Assembly (NCBI GenBank): GCA_963576565.1
Contig: OY755045.1
Location: forward strand, 2,541,477-2,605,476
Source: Aspidapion aeneum
Lineage: Eukaryota > Arthropoda > Insecta > Coleoptera > Brentidae
Length of the DNA: 64,000 bases
Reading direction: 5' to 3'
Shown here: positions 23,201 to 64,000 of the stretch, one piece after another
Numbering within the stretch: the stretch's first letter is position 1
Layout of the letters: each line of letters opens with the position of its first letter
Made by a program: the position numbers and the translations under genes
The notes under the pieces: model-generated
Databases searched by the model: none
What the model was told of the DNA's origin: nothing
Seen by the model: only the letters and a program-made list of their open reading frames with translations

Positions 23201-23813
23201 CACGGCAGTGCTCCGCCAAGTTTGCACAAACCGCTGTACCACCTTTTCTTGAAACATTTCAGCTTATATTTGACATATATCTGTATTTCGACATGAGCTA
23301 CGAAACTCAAAATGAACCCCTCCAAGTTGATAAAATCGAATTTATAGGCGATCAATACCCTGTTTATCCCTCTACCTCTGACGATGACGACGAAACGAAA
23401 CCGGGTAAATGTGTTTTTCAAGCTAATTTTGTCGATCAAAGTGAATATAACTTTGATGCTATGAAGAAATCAAAACCAGGGCCTCAGGTTTTTCACCTTT
23501 TGAGCGTTCGATCTGGCCAGTTTTTCTAAATATAGCCCTAATATAAACAAACTTTAAGACCCGTTGTTGTTTTTATTTTTATTTTCTTGCTTTTGTGTAT
23601 ATTTTTTACCAGTTTTGTTAATGTTTTAATTGTTTTTAATTTAATATTTTTAATTTGGGTTTTAATTAATATTATTAGCTCACACTACTACTATACTATA
23701 GTAGTGTGAGCTATAGTGATCCTAATTTTTTCGAGAAAAAAAAAGTTACTCCGATTTCAAAATTTTTTATATATCTTTGCGTTTCAGATAATTTTGAAAC
23801 TTTTTTGTTGCGC

Positions 23814-23844
<31 letters not shown>

Positions 23845-26800
23845 GGGGGTATATTTCAAAAATTAGAATTTATGTAAAAATATGGCGTGTGTGATATCAA
23901 ACCAAAGGTAATTGCGTCTGGAGTTAAATAAAATACATTTTACTTTAAAAAAGGGTGGGGGTAAATTTAAAAAATTAGTGTTTATGTGGAAATATGGCTT
24001 GTGTGATATCAAACGAAAGGTAATTGAGTCTGGAGTTAAACAAAATACATTTTAGTTAAAAAAAAAAAGGTGGTGGGGGTAGATTTGAACAATTAAAGTT
24101 TAAGTCAAAACATGGCTTGTGTGGTATCAAACGAAAGGTAATTGAGTCTGGATTTCAATAAAATATATTTCAGTTTTTAGATATATTAGCTCACACGTAC
24201 ACTATAACTATAGTACCTAGTGTGAGCTTAAGTGCCCATAGATTGGCAGAGTATTTTTATTTTCTTAAAAAATAATATTTAATTATTTTTGATTTATTTA
24301 TTTTTCAACTAGGCGGAAATCTTGAAACTTCTCATATTTTTTGGTAAAATATTTTCATATTTTAGAGAACGTCCTTAAATTATGTAACACAATAATTCAG
24401 GATTTTTGACCCCCCCCCCCTCCCCCCTCCTAACGCATTTTCATGAAAAAACACATTATAAATACATTGAGTGTAACGCAAGGCCAAACCCCCCCTCCCC
24501 CCCGCTAGAGTTACATAATTTTAGGACAGGATCTTATTAAATAAACCCTGACCTTCATATTTCTACATATAAAAAAGTTTCTTACATAATAATCATCGTT
24601 GACTTGAATCATAGGTGCGTTTACGCATGCGCCCAGGCACTCGACTTCAGACAGAGTAAACATCATGTCCTTGCTTGTTTGGCCGACTTCAAGTTCCAAA
24701 TTTTTCTTGATTGTGTTTAAAATTTCATCGGAGCCTCGCAACCAACATGGTGTGGTGGTGCAAATTTGAACATGGTATTTCCCAGTTGGTTTCCTAAGGA
24801 CAAATAGTTAAAGTTTTGAATTTATAGACATATAAATGAATGTTATCTACGAAAAGTTAAGGCAAAATTTCGGAAAATTCACTTTCTAGAAATGTTGATA
24901 GGGGCTGAGATATTCAAGATGGCGGCCAATATGGCAGATTGACCAGGTGTACATTCAAAATATATATTTATATAACTCAAAAATAATATCATATTAGTTT
25001 ATTTTTAAATGCCTGCAAAAACCTCTAAAAACCCACCCAAAATCTGAAAGTTTGAGGTTTTTTCAAATTTTCCTAAAAACTAAGCTTCTAACAGAAAAAT
25101 GTATAATATACTTTATTGTAGACAATAAAATTCCCTTTTTAACAAGCTATAATTCAATGAAGTTAGACTGATAACAAACTCTTCAGCGGCGTCCGTTAAT
25201 TGAAGTAATTTAAAAAAGTTATAAAATATCCATGTTTTTCCCAAGATTTATTCGATTTTTTAAAAAACTTATGTCTACAGGAAAACATGTGTTATATTTT
25301 ATTATACTCAATAAAATTTCCTTTCAAATGATGTATAACATGATCGGATTCGTTTCATAATTAAAACTTTAGGGGTATCCATAAATTAAATCAATTTTAA
25401 AAAACCAGAAAATAAACCGTTTTTGTTACAAGTTTTGTCTAATTTTCTTAGAAACTAAGCTTAATATGAAAAAAGTAATACTTTATAAATTATACTTTAT
25501 TGTAGACAGTGAAATTTCCTTTTCAAACAATGTGAAATTTGGTGGGGTTTGACTTATAAAAAAATCATTAAAAAAAAAACATGTTTTTCACATGTTTTAT
25601 TCAATGTTCTTAAAAACCAAGCTCTTTATCAAAATACTCTGCCAATATATGGGCCCCTAAGCTCACACTAGGTACTATAGTTATAGTTTACGTGTGAGCT
25701 AATATAAATAAAAACTGAAATATATTTTATTCAACTCCAGACTAAATTACCTTTTGTTTGATACCACACAAGCCATGTTTTGACTTAAACTCAAATTTTT
25801 AAAATCTACCCCCACCCTTAAAAAAAGTAAAAACTAAAATGTATTTTGTTAAACTCCAGACTCAATTACCTTTCGTTTGATATCACACACGCCATATTTT
25901 CACTTAAACTCGAATTTTTTAAATATACCCCCACCCTTTTTTTTAAATAAATTAAAATGTATTTTGTTTAACTCCAGACTCAATTACCTTTCGTTTGATA
26001 TCACACACGCCATATTTTCACATAAACTATAATTTTTGAAATCTACCCCCACCCTTTTATTTGGTTTGTGTTCGGTGGATTTTGTTCATTTTTAAATGGG
26101 ACAATCTCGACACAAGACCCAGCCTAGGTACCAAATTTCATTAAAATCGGCCGAGCGGTTTTTGAGTTATGCGCGTTGGTCGTTACAGACAGACAGACAG
26201 CGCAACAAAAAAGTTTCAAAATCATCTGAAACGCAAAGATATATAAAAAATTTTGAAATCTGAGCAACTTTTTTTTTCTCGAAAAAATTAGGATCACCAT
26301 AGTTCACACTACTATAGTATAGTATAGGTGTGAGCTAAAATCTGTTCTATACTTTGTCATACTATACTTTGTCATAGACAATAAAATTTACTTTCAAATG
26401 CTTACCCTTTGAGAAAATAACATAAAACTGAATAATTTCAGTTTATTTTATATATACTAATGGAAATACATAGGAAACAGATGTACTGTGCTAACACTTC
26501 AGGGTTTGTATCTCAGCAAGGGTACTACCCAGAGAACTCAATGATATCTTATTTTATAGATTATTAGTTGTTCTTGATTTTATGTTATTACAGATTTTTT
26601 CAAAAATAAGCAGTTTCAAAGTTAAAGGTCACTAAATAAAAAAAATTGGTCAAAATCCAAAATGGCACTCTGACAAAAAATGTACAACAATGTTTTTCTA
26701 GGAAATTTTATTGTCTTCAACTTTTGTCTAAAACTTTTTTTCTGAAATGTACAGAGAACAAGTAATTTAAAAAAAAACCTTTGTGTCCAAGGTCAAAAAA

Positions 26801-27746
26801 AAGTTTTTTTTTAGGACTCCAATGTGAACATGATATGTAAAAATCGCGACTACACTTCACTCTTATGACTGGCCTATTCCAAAATTCATATTCTTTTGAC
26901 AAATCATAACTAAAAAAATTGGATACCTGATTATTGTATAAATTTAATTAAAAAAATGTTTTCAATGTTGCCAATATGATTTTTTAAGATAATATTAAGA
27001 CTTTTCTTACCTCATAAACATAGTGTAAAAGGTAGCGACCTCATAAACTCTCATTCTGGGTAAATTGAGGATTTCAGCCACTTTGTGCATTGCAGAAAGG
27101 GGCAGCCAGCCATGCTGTCTTTGAGCCAAGTCAAGCAATGGGAGCATTGCTGCCCTTTTGTGGCCTTCAGGGTAGATTTCCAGAAGAGCTTCGGCCCTCT
27201 AAATTAAAAAAATGTATCAATAAAAAAAAAATTATAATTTATTTTTCTATATTTAACAATTAACATGCTTAAAAAATTATAAATTTTGGATTTATTTTCT
27301 CAATTATAAAAGTTACTAAAATTCTACCTTTTGGTTTTCTGCAGTAAATTCGAATGGGGTATCAGGATTATCCTCTGGGGTGTCTCTGTGAACAAACATG
27401 GTGTCATGTTGAAGAGATGAACTAGTCTGAAGGCTTCTTAGACCCAATGACCTCTTCTGGAAAAAATTAATTTAGGTATTTATATAAAAACTTTTGATTT
27501 TACTTAATCCACATTTAAATTAATATTATATTTAGAAAACAAGAAGCAAAGGTTTTCCACAGCTTTACACAGGCAGATATAAAGTAAAATACAAATACTT
27601 TGTTTGTGTTCATTATAAATCCAGCTTTATTTCATAAACCTACTTTTATTGTGTTTGTTATGTAATAAAACTAAAACAAACCAATTTTTTTTTAAATGAA
27701 GTATACGTACCAAACCATTATTCACAGCTCTCAATGTTGTTAGCAT
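20290..27746 (-). CDS. NDUFV2: NADH dehydrogenase (ubiquinone) flavoprotein 2, 24 kDa complex I subunit
   Basis: Six exons, minus strand: 27746-27711, 27456-27328, 27198-27011, 24793-24586, 23027-22951 and 20383-20290. All phases agree, giving 732 nt and 243 aa. The product binds the N1a 2Fe-2S cluster in the NADH-oxidising arm of complex I in the mitochondrial matrix. All four cluster ligands are present: C129 and C134 (QICTTTPC) and C170 and C174 (VECLGAC). The N terminus [18 protein letters not shown] is basic and without acidic residues, as expected of a mitochondrial presequence. The last exon encodes [20 protein letters not shown] and ends GFGVRSDL, matching the conserved C terminus. 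It was found by extending past the AG/GTAAG donor at 22951, about 2.6 kb away. Introns 3, 4 and 5 are repeat-filled. Confidence 0.95.
20772..20904. mobile_element. GC-rich palindromic MITE in NDUFV2 intron 5
   Basis: A 133-bp inverted repeat. ACCCGGTGCCCACCTACGAC at the left pairs with GTCGTAGGTGGGAACCGGGT at the right. Inner arms pair GCGTCACATG with CATGTGACGC. The loop is only about 30 nt. It is far richer in GC than its surroundings and non-coding. Confidence 0.7.
20905..21946. other. Non-coding, old repeat sequence
   Basis: No gene seen. A fragment GTGGCGTACCCAGGAATATG followed by a G-run (21432-21465) is typical of dispersed insect repeat ends. 21640-21690 has a repeated (T/G)GACAATTTGCCGCGG-type motif whose inverted counterpart lies near 22885-22905, so it may be the outer shell around the next element. 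Confidence 0.35.
21947..22873. mobile_element. DNA-transposon-like element with ATATGGATGATTCTAC termini, copy 1
   Basis: 927 bp bounded by inverted ends ATATGGATGATTCTACAAAA and TTTTGGTAGAATCATCCATA. It carries the repeated phrase CTCATTCCTCTGG (22131, 22678, 22690). It has no open frame of note and is presumably non-autonomous. It matches 37712-39239 over its length and provides the empty site for an insertion there. Confidence 0.75.
23190..23330 (+). repeat. Fragment of the GGCACGGCAGTGC repeat family
   Basis: Shares GGGCACGGCAGTGC-CCGCCAAG, CCATCTTTTCTTGAAACATTTCAGC-type and GAGCTACGAA(A/T)CTCAAA blocks with copies at 45972, 54858 and 63004. Only the first 140 bp of the family are present. 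Confidence 0.6.
23293..23529 (+). other. Orphan 78-aa reading frame with coding-like composition
   Basis: Opposite strand to NDUFV2, in its intron 4. From about 23330 the frame reads as a plausible acidic protein segment ([20 protein letters not shown], four Asp in a row, later [14 protein letters not shown]). Its base composition is balanced, unlike the AT-rich surroundings. The first part overlaps a repeat copy (GGCACGGCAGTGCTCCGCCA, about 23199). I do not recognise the family. It may be an exon captured by a transposon or the remnant of another gene. A donor-like CAG/GTTTTT follows at about 23488. Confidence 0.25.
23676..24257 (+). mobile_element. DINE/mini-me-like element, copy 2
   Basis: Starts with the palindrome TAGCTCACACTACTACTATA...GTGTGAGCTA and ends in the second palindrome and ATTGGCAGAGTATTT. 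About seven CTGT units are followed directly by GGGGGTATATTTC, so the conserved core after the microsatellite has been deleted. It lies in NDUFV2 intron 4. Confidence 0.65.
24367..24530. mobile_element. Short MITE with C-rich flanks near an NDUFV2 donor site
   Basis: Left GTCCTTAAATTATGTAAC and right GTTACATAATTTTAGGAC are inverted copies. Each is followed inwardly by a run of C (24410-24428 and 24488-24503). The element ends about 55 bp from NDUFV2 exon 4 (24586). On the NDUFV2 sense strand the C-runs are G-runs. Confidence 0.65.
24898..26400. mobile_element. Foldback-family fragment in NDUFV2 intron 3, interrupted by a DINE-like element
   Basis: 24900-25640 matches the reverse complement of 5600-6300: GCTGAGATATTCAAGATGGC, then TGTACATTCAAAATATATAT and the GGCGTCCGTTAATT and AAGCTTCT blocks. 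It is cut at AAGCTCTTTATCA by DINE-like copy 3 and resumes after 26337 with TCTGTTCTATACTTTGTCAT. Modules continue to about 26400. Confidence 0.65.
25631..26337 (-). mobile_element. DINE/mini-me-like element, copy 3
   Basis: Reverse orientation: starts with AAATACTCTGCCAATATATG and ends in CACACTACTATAGTATAGTA...GTGTGAGCTA. It has three tandem repeats and only about three GACA units. Inserted in the foldback family, so its edges can be read against intact copies (for example 1255-1290). The host sequence resumes within a run of A/T, without a clear target duplication. Confidence 0.7.
26401..27010. other. Non-coding part of NDUFV2 intron 3
   Basis: No repeat family or gene recognised; AT-rich with short frames only. 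The exon 3 donor (AG/GTAAG on the minus strand) is at 27011. Confidence 0.4.
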
Positions 27747-27882
27747 TTTAATTTAATTTAATATTGTTTTTAAAAAACTACCAGGAAAAAACCAACAAAT
27801 CGAAATTATTTAAAATATTAGAGAAAAAGTGTGGTTATAACACAAATCAGCTGAGATTAAATTGAGGGCCACTGATAATAGT

Positions 27883-27888
27883 CACGTG
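27883..27888. promoter_or_regulatory. E-box CACGTG upstream of NDUFV2
   Basis: GTCACGTGGG lies about 137 bp upstream of the NDUFV2 start codon, between the NDUFV2 start and the MTERF3 stop (507 bp apart). A CACGTG core is bound by bHLH-Zip factors such as Max, USF and Mitf. The role is inferred from position only. Confidence 0.35.
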
Positions 27889-28252
27889 GGTGTTCCTTTG
27901 AACTACTTCTGGAAGAATCAGCTGCACTGACATACTTTAAGAAGACCACCAATAGATGGCGCAATCAGTTTCCGTTACTTTTTTCCGGCCGTTTAAAATT
28001 TACTTAGGCGTTAAGTGCACTGAATCAGATTATCTACGAGGGACTTTTAAAGAGTATTGGTTCTTTTTTACTCATTCTATAATCTATTTTTGCATTTAAG
28101 CCCTTGAACAATCCATCCAGACAACCTCCTGTTATATTTTGTTTTTTTTAGTTACATAAAAAAGAATTTTTGAGATATTTAAATATTAATCCTTAATTGT
28201 CAGGGGGCTAGGATTTTTGAAAAAGAAAATATCAATTAAATAATTTTATTGC

Positions 28253-29744
28253 CTACATAGTTTTAAGGAACATATTATAAGTTTGTATACTGCTTTTGGC
28301 CACCTCAGTCGCAAAGTCTTCTTCACTAGTTGCCACCAAAGTAATCAAACCCACATAGTTGGGTTGTTTTGGGTCGAATTGGTCTTTTCCTAAATTTTTC
28401 AAAAACAGGTGTCTTTCTTTTAACCTCTTTTGTCTGCAGCCTAAAGTTTCAGGGACTTCTACTATGCGTTCAAGAGATATCTTCATTTTATTGTGAAGGT
28501 AGTCAAAAGTTTTAAGTAAGCGAGTTTGACCTAAAAGATAAAGTATAGGTAAACATCTTGCAAAAAAAGTGTAACTTTATCCTTCAAGAAATTGTAACCC
28601 TTGCTCAGCTCAGGCTACAAACTTTTTGCCTCCTATTAAAACGGCCATATTATTTACCTGTAGTATACACACCAGGCCTTCTTAAAATAATACTCTTCAC
28701 TTCTTCTTCTGAAAACCCCATTTCTTCTTTCATAGAAAACATATTTAACTTCACTTTTTCTAAATCATATGTTATTAATGTGGGTTTTGCCACTGTTAAT
28801 TTACGCACTTCAGGTCCAGTTAGGTTAAAGTTTTTTTGAAAGAAACCTAGCCTGTGATCTATATCTCTGGTGCTAAAAAGATAAATATTTATATTTATTT
28901 GTCTATTATAAGAATAAATCTTAATTAAAAAAAAAAACTTATAATTCTTACCTATAATTTAACCAAAATGCATTTTTATGTAAAATTGTTAAGATCATTT
29001 CCCTAGTGAACTTTTTCGACTCCAAATAATTTATTCTCACTTGTAAATTCTCAAGCTCTTCCTTTAAAATGTAGGGATTTTTGGTAATGGTGTTTCCTAT
29101 GTCTTCATTGCTTATACCTAAATCTTTTAGGAAGATTAGGTGGCTTTTGATTTCATCAAATCTTAGACCTAAAAATATATATTTCTATATAAGAAATTTT
29201 AAAACAAAAATCTAAAGTATTTGCTTCCAAAGCTATTTTTTTTTTAATTCTGGAAGACTTAAGTTGCATTTACTTTGATAGGTAAGAGTCACAATAACAT
29301 TTTTGTGAAGGATTTTTGGTTATCAAATCCAGCATTAATTCCTTTTTAATTCTTGAGTTAAATTACCTAGAATAAAAGGTATGGTCGTGACCTTTTTCTC
29401 AATTTTATGTAAGTCCACACCTAGCTTAACCAGTTCCTGAAGAGTTTCTGATTTGTTAACATAAGCAGCAAAATTAAAAGTGGGTTTAAGAGTTTTTGAC
29501 GTGTCTGGTTCATCCCTACAAAAAAAAAACAAATATAGGCTAGATTGTCGACAAAAATAAAAAAAATATACCTCAGAATGGTATCTAACACAGCCCTATC
29601 ATCAATTTCGCCATTTTCATTAACCAACTCCCCTGGGGGCTCAACCACTTTGGCTAATTGTGAGTTCACTCTTCGAGAGTAACATCGCAGCAAATTACTA
29701 TTACTACTATTTACAGTTATCTTTGTAATGACCCTTTTAAACAT
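28253..29744 (-). CDS. MTERF3: Mitochondrial transcription termination factor 3 (mTERF domain protein)
   Basis: Five exons, minus strand: 29744-29572, 29515-29367, 29168-28952, 28872-28658 and 28530-28253 (TAG). 1032 nt, 343 aa, all phases agree. The fold is a series of helical mTERF repeats with the typical LxxLG spacing, visible as DLGISNEDIGNTITKNPYIL and MGFSEEEVKSIILRRPGVY. The C-terminal part (LLKTFDYLHNKM, then KERHLFLKNLGKDQFDPKQP) closely fits MTERF3 rather than MTERF1, 2 or 4. MTERF3 represses mtDNA transcription and supports mitoribosome assembly in the matrix. The N terminus MFKRVITKITVNSSNSNLLR is a good presequence. It is upstream of NDUFV2 on the same strand and divergent from LARS2. 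Confidence 0.93.
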
Positions 29745-30000
29745 TATAATATGTGGATAGTTGTTATACTTTTTGTGAAGTTAAATTTAGTCTTAAATTT
29801 AAAAACAAACAAAACATGGTAATAATTAGTAAATATAACTCTACTTTTTTATACCATAAATCCAAAATTGGTATTTGAAAGAGCATGGCCAACAAAAAAT
29901 TACGACTGGAACCCGTTTGATCTAAGCATAGACAACTAATTTGAATTGATGAACATGAATTTCTGTTTTTTTTAACTAATTAGCATTTATGGCCTTCTTG

Positions 30001-30259
30001 GCGCCAGACAAAGAGAGGGGTAACGTTTCCCAAGCATTAAACAAGGATAACGAATTAACTAGTCGAAAATAGCAGGGTTTGCAACAGCGTTCTTTTGCAA
30101 GGATTTTAAGCCCATAATCCCATATACTTGTAGGTATGGTATCAAAAATATGTCATTAGCCTTATTTATTAAACCGATAAGGATTTTCGACATGTAGGGC
30201 CTTATTTATTGTCTTCGTTTAATGCTTGGTTAAAGTTGCCGCTTTCCTTATCTGGTCAC
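30001..30259. mobile_element. Palindromic MITE, about 260 bp
   Basis: Left arm has CCAGACAAAGAGAGGGGTAA then CCAAGCATTAAACAAGGA. The right arm in reverse complement reads CCAGATAAGGAAAGCGGCAA then CCAAGCATTAAACGAAGA. The two 50-bp arms are imperfect inverted copies around an AT-rich centre. Non-coding. Confidence 0.55.
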
Positions 30260-30898
30260 AAGAAGACCATTGTAAATAGTTTGAAAAGGGAAATCTTTTG
30301 TGAAGAATTAAAAAAAACCGAACTTCATAAACATCAACCTATTGGAACTCTATGCAAGGTCAACAAAAAGAAAACATATTTGTAAACAAAAATAAAGCAG
30401 ATTTTTTTCGTTGGTTATAACGTTTGAACTACTGTAATAAAAATAGATGGCCGCCATCTGTTGGTGAACAGTGAAACTAAAAAATCAGTGGTCTTAAGGA
30501 AATGCTTTCATCAAAGGACGAAATTTTTTAAAAAATGGATGGTTTACAAATAGGAAAATTGAAGGAACTTTTGGGTTCTTGAGATCTACCATTAAAATTA
30601 GCAGCCATCCAAAATTCCCCCTTTGATTTTACAAGTTGAAGACAAAATAAATAGCACGCAGTAATCTTTGTCAAGCACCCCCAATAAACTTTTGACGATT
30701 TTTTTTTCGTTGGCCTATGATATTTGTTAATAAATCAAGGCCAACACAAAAATAGAATAAATATAAAATGTTATCTTTATAAAAAAAAATTAAAAGCGTG
30801 GATCTTTTTTTAATTTATCTTCATCCGTAACTTTTTAGAAATAACACAAAAAATGTTGCTAAAGTGCCGTACCTGATGTAATATACCGACGGAACTTT

Positions 30899-31066
30899 AA
30901 AGCCGATCACACACAAAAATGCATAGCGCATAGAAGTTCAACCTTATGGACTTTTCTTACGCTAATCCAATATGGCCGCTGCTACTCGATCGCTTTGCAT
31001 CACTATGTGCCATGCTATGCGCTTATGCATTTTTGTGTGTGATGGGCTTAAAGCCCATCACACACA
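30899..31066. mobile_element. Palindromic MITE just upstream of LARS2
   Basis: CACACACAAAAATGCATAGC at the left is inverted as GCTTATGCATTTTTGTGTGT near 31018-31041. The right arm is followed by GATGGGCTTAAAGCCCATCA, itself a palindrome. The 115-aa frame across it is a by-product. Confidence 0.6.
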
Positions 31067-31243
31067 ATTTAGCAAGGACCAATCATTGGTATCAACTTTT
31101 TTACGGTGGTTCAAAAGAAACAACCTTCGAAAAAAAATCTGGTGACCTTGCTTTTGCGTCTGAACTACTTTTCATGTGTGGTTATGTTTATGTTTATATT
31201 TTTCCGAAAATTTTTCAAGATTTTATATTAAAAATATTAATAA

Positions 31244-62684
<31,441 letters not shown>

Positions 62685-62998
62685 GTAAGAACCACATTTT
62701 TCATAACATCGTTTTACTTTATAGATCAAGTGATGAAATCTTCTTATTGTAGTTTTTTTAATGGAAATATTTTAAAAACGGCGGGGGGTAAAAAAGATTT
62801 ATTTACTTTAAGTTGAATATATAGGGTGTTCTGTAAGAGTTTTACCATGTTTGTATTTTTTATAACTTTGAGATATTCATTTGCTTTGTTAGGTAACATT
62901 TCATGACGGTTTAGAACAAACCCTACAACAACCTTTACACCTTTTTGCCATCTCATATAATAAGAGCGCCAAACCTTGGTTGAAATATAAACATCCTT
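62685..62998. other. Start of LARS2 intron 13
   Basis: No gene. A TATAGGGTGTTCTGTAAGAG fragment at 62821 looks like one end of a CAGGGTGTC-type transposon. Confidence 0.4.
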
Positions 62999-64000
62999 TT
63001 CTGAGGGCACGGCAGTGCCTCGCCAAGGTCGCGCGCCGTAACCATCTTTTCTGGAAACATTTCAGCCGATATTTGACCTACCTAAAACTTTACTTCGGAA
63101 TGAGCTACGAATCTCAAACTTTGCACAGTCGTAGATCTCCATGGAATTAACAACCCCTCCAGGTTTCATGGAATTCCATAAAGTAGTAAAGTAGTTACGA
63201 AATTTCAAAAAACGTCGAAATTGCCACTCACTCACTGACTCACTCATGTATAGATCATCAATATTCTACTGTACTTCCAGACATGCTACAAAGCTGAAAT
63301 TTGGCAGACTGATAGAAATTATGACCAAACCCCTCGGAAAAATCAAAAAGCCCCAAAATTTTAATCCCCTCCCCTATACATTTAAAGTTATATAAAAGTA
63401 GCATCGCCCACTTCCAGAAATGCTAGAGAGTTGAGCTTTGGCAGACTGATAGGAACTATGATAAAACTATAGGAAAAAATCAAAAAAACCCCAAAATTTT
63501 AATTTACTCCCCTCCCCTATACATTTAAAATTATGTTAAAGTAGCATCGCCCACTTCCAGAAATGCTAGAGAGTTGAGCTTTGGTAGTCTGATAGGAACT
63601 ATGATAAAACTATAGGAAAAAATTAAAACACCCCAAAATTCAAATTTACTTCCCTCCCCTATAAATGTAAAGTTAAGTAAAAGTAACATTGCCTACTTCC
63701 AGACATGTTAGAGAGCTGAGCTTTGGAAGACCGATGGTAACTATGATAAAGTTATAGAAAACCGAACCGAACCGAACCGAACCGAACACCCCAAAATTCT
63801 AATTTACTTCCTTCCTCTATAAATGTAAAGTTATGTAAAAGTAACACTGCCCACTTCCAGAAACGCTAGAGAGCTGAACTTTTTAAGACTGAAAGACAAT
63901 ATGATAAAACTATATGAAAAAATTTAAAAACACCAACATTTTAATTTACTTCCCTTTCCTATAAATGTAAATTTATATAAAACTAACATTGCACACTTCC
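62999..64000 (+). repeat. GGCACGGCAGTGC repeat family, third long copy (runs off the window)
   Basis: Same order as 54848-56180: head, CTCACTCA microsatellite (63224) and tandem 130-bp units. A (CCGAA)n microsatellite of about five units (63761-63786) is inserted in one unit. Confidence 0.75.

Larger units (their letters stand above)
29745..31243. promoter_or_regulatory. Divergent intergenic region MTERF3-LARS2
   Basis: About 1.5 kb containing both promoters and at least two palindromic MITEs (30001-30259 and 30899-31066, listed separately). No further gene is seen. Because the second MITE ends about 180 bp before the LARS2 start codon, the core promoter of LARS2 is either within or just after it. 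Confidence 0.4.

Noticed and set aside
23461..23529. SKPGPQ...VRSGQF on the plus strand as the missing NDUFV2 C-terminal exon (KPGPRSGRF)
   Set aside because: Wrong strand and phase. The true last exon was found at 20290-20383 (minus) with SGRFACEP and the correct AG/G junction.

Overview
This is a eukaryotic, almost certainly insect, nuclear window. It is AT-rich, its genes are split by GT-AG introns, and about two thirds or more of it is transposon-derived. No bacterial-style operons, rRNA genes or CRISPR arrays are visible. The order is not fixed by the sequence. A beetle or other TE-rich insect with Penelope-like, RTE, Jockey-like and mariner elements is a reasonable guess.

Five conserved genes can be assembled exon by exon. 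(1) An ARL13B-like ciliary small GTPase (minus, 6369-7255, probably incomplete at its 3' end). (2) CAP, the actin-binding cyclase-associated protein (plus, 8060-15364, five exons, 423 aa, complete). (3) NDUFV2, the 24 kDa 2Fe-2S subunit of respiratory complex I (minus, 20290-27746, six exons, 243 aa, complete). (4) MTERF3 (minus, 28253-29744, five exons, 343 aa, complete). (5) LARS2, mitochondrial leucyl-tRNA synthetase (plus, 31244 to 62684 and beyond the window, 13 exons seen, about 772 codons). ARL13B/CAP and MTERF3/LARS2 are divergent pairs, CAP and NDUFV2 are convergent, and NDUFV2 follows MTERF3 in tandem. NDUFV2, MTERF3 and LARS2 are three neighbouring nuclear genes for mitochondrial function: respiration, mtDNA expression and translation.

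Layout: 343-6337 is a large foldback-like repeat complex holding a spliced-looking, stop-rich, TAG-dense transcript candidate. 6369-8059 is the ARL13B gene and a divergent promoter with two X-box-like (RFX) sites. CAP intron 3 carries a Helitron/DINE-like element and a tRNA-like sequence, and CAP intron 4 carries four tandem copies of a 792-bp unit. 16338-19860 is a tandem trimer of a 1.2-kb unit. The NDUFV2 introns contain nested MITEs. The roughly 31-kb LARS2 gene is a transposon museum: a 1-kb minisatellite of 20-bp units, RTE and Penelope-like retroelements, several Tc1/mariner-type inverted-repeat elements bounded by TA, six-copy-family DINE-like elements, large near-perfect palindromes, and a mariner transposase joined to a Jockey-type reverse transcriptase.

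The most interesting signals are the family of palindrome-ended DINE-like elements (six copies, with the microsatellite ranging from 2 to about 76 CTGT units), the X-box pair between ARL13B and CAP, the mariner/LINE junction, the clean nested insertion with a 7-bp target duplication, a LARS2 exon flanked on both sides by microsatellite-bearing repeats, and long intronic hairpins that would form dsRNA. All calls are from reading the sequence; no database search was run.
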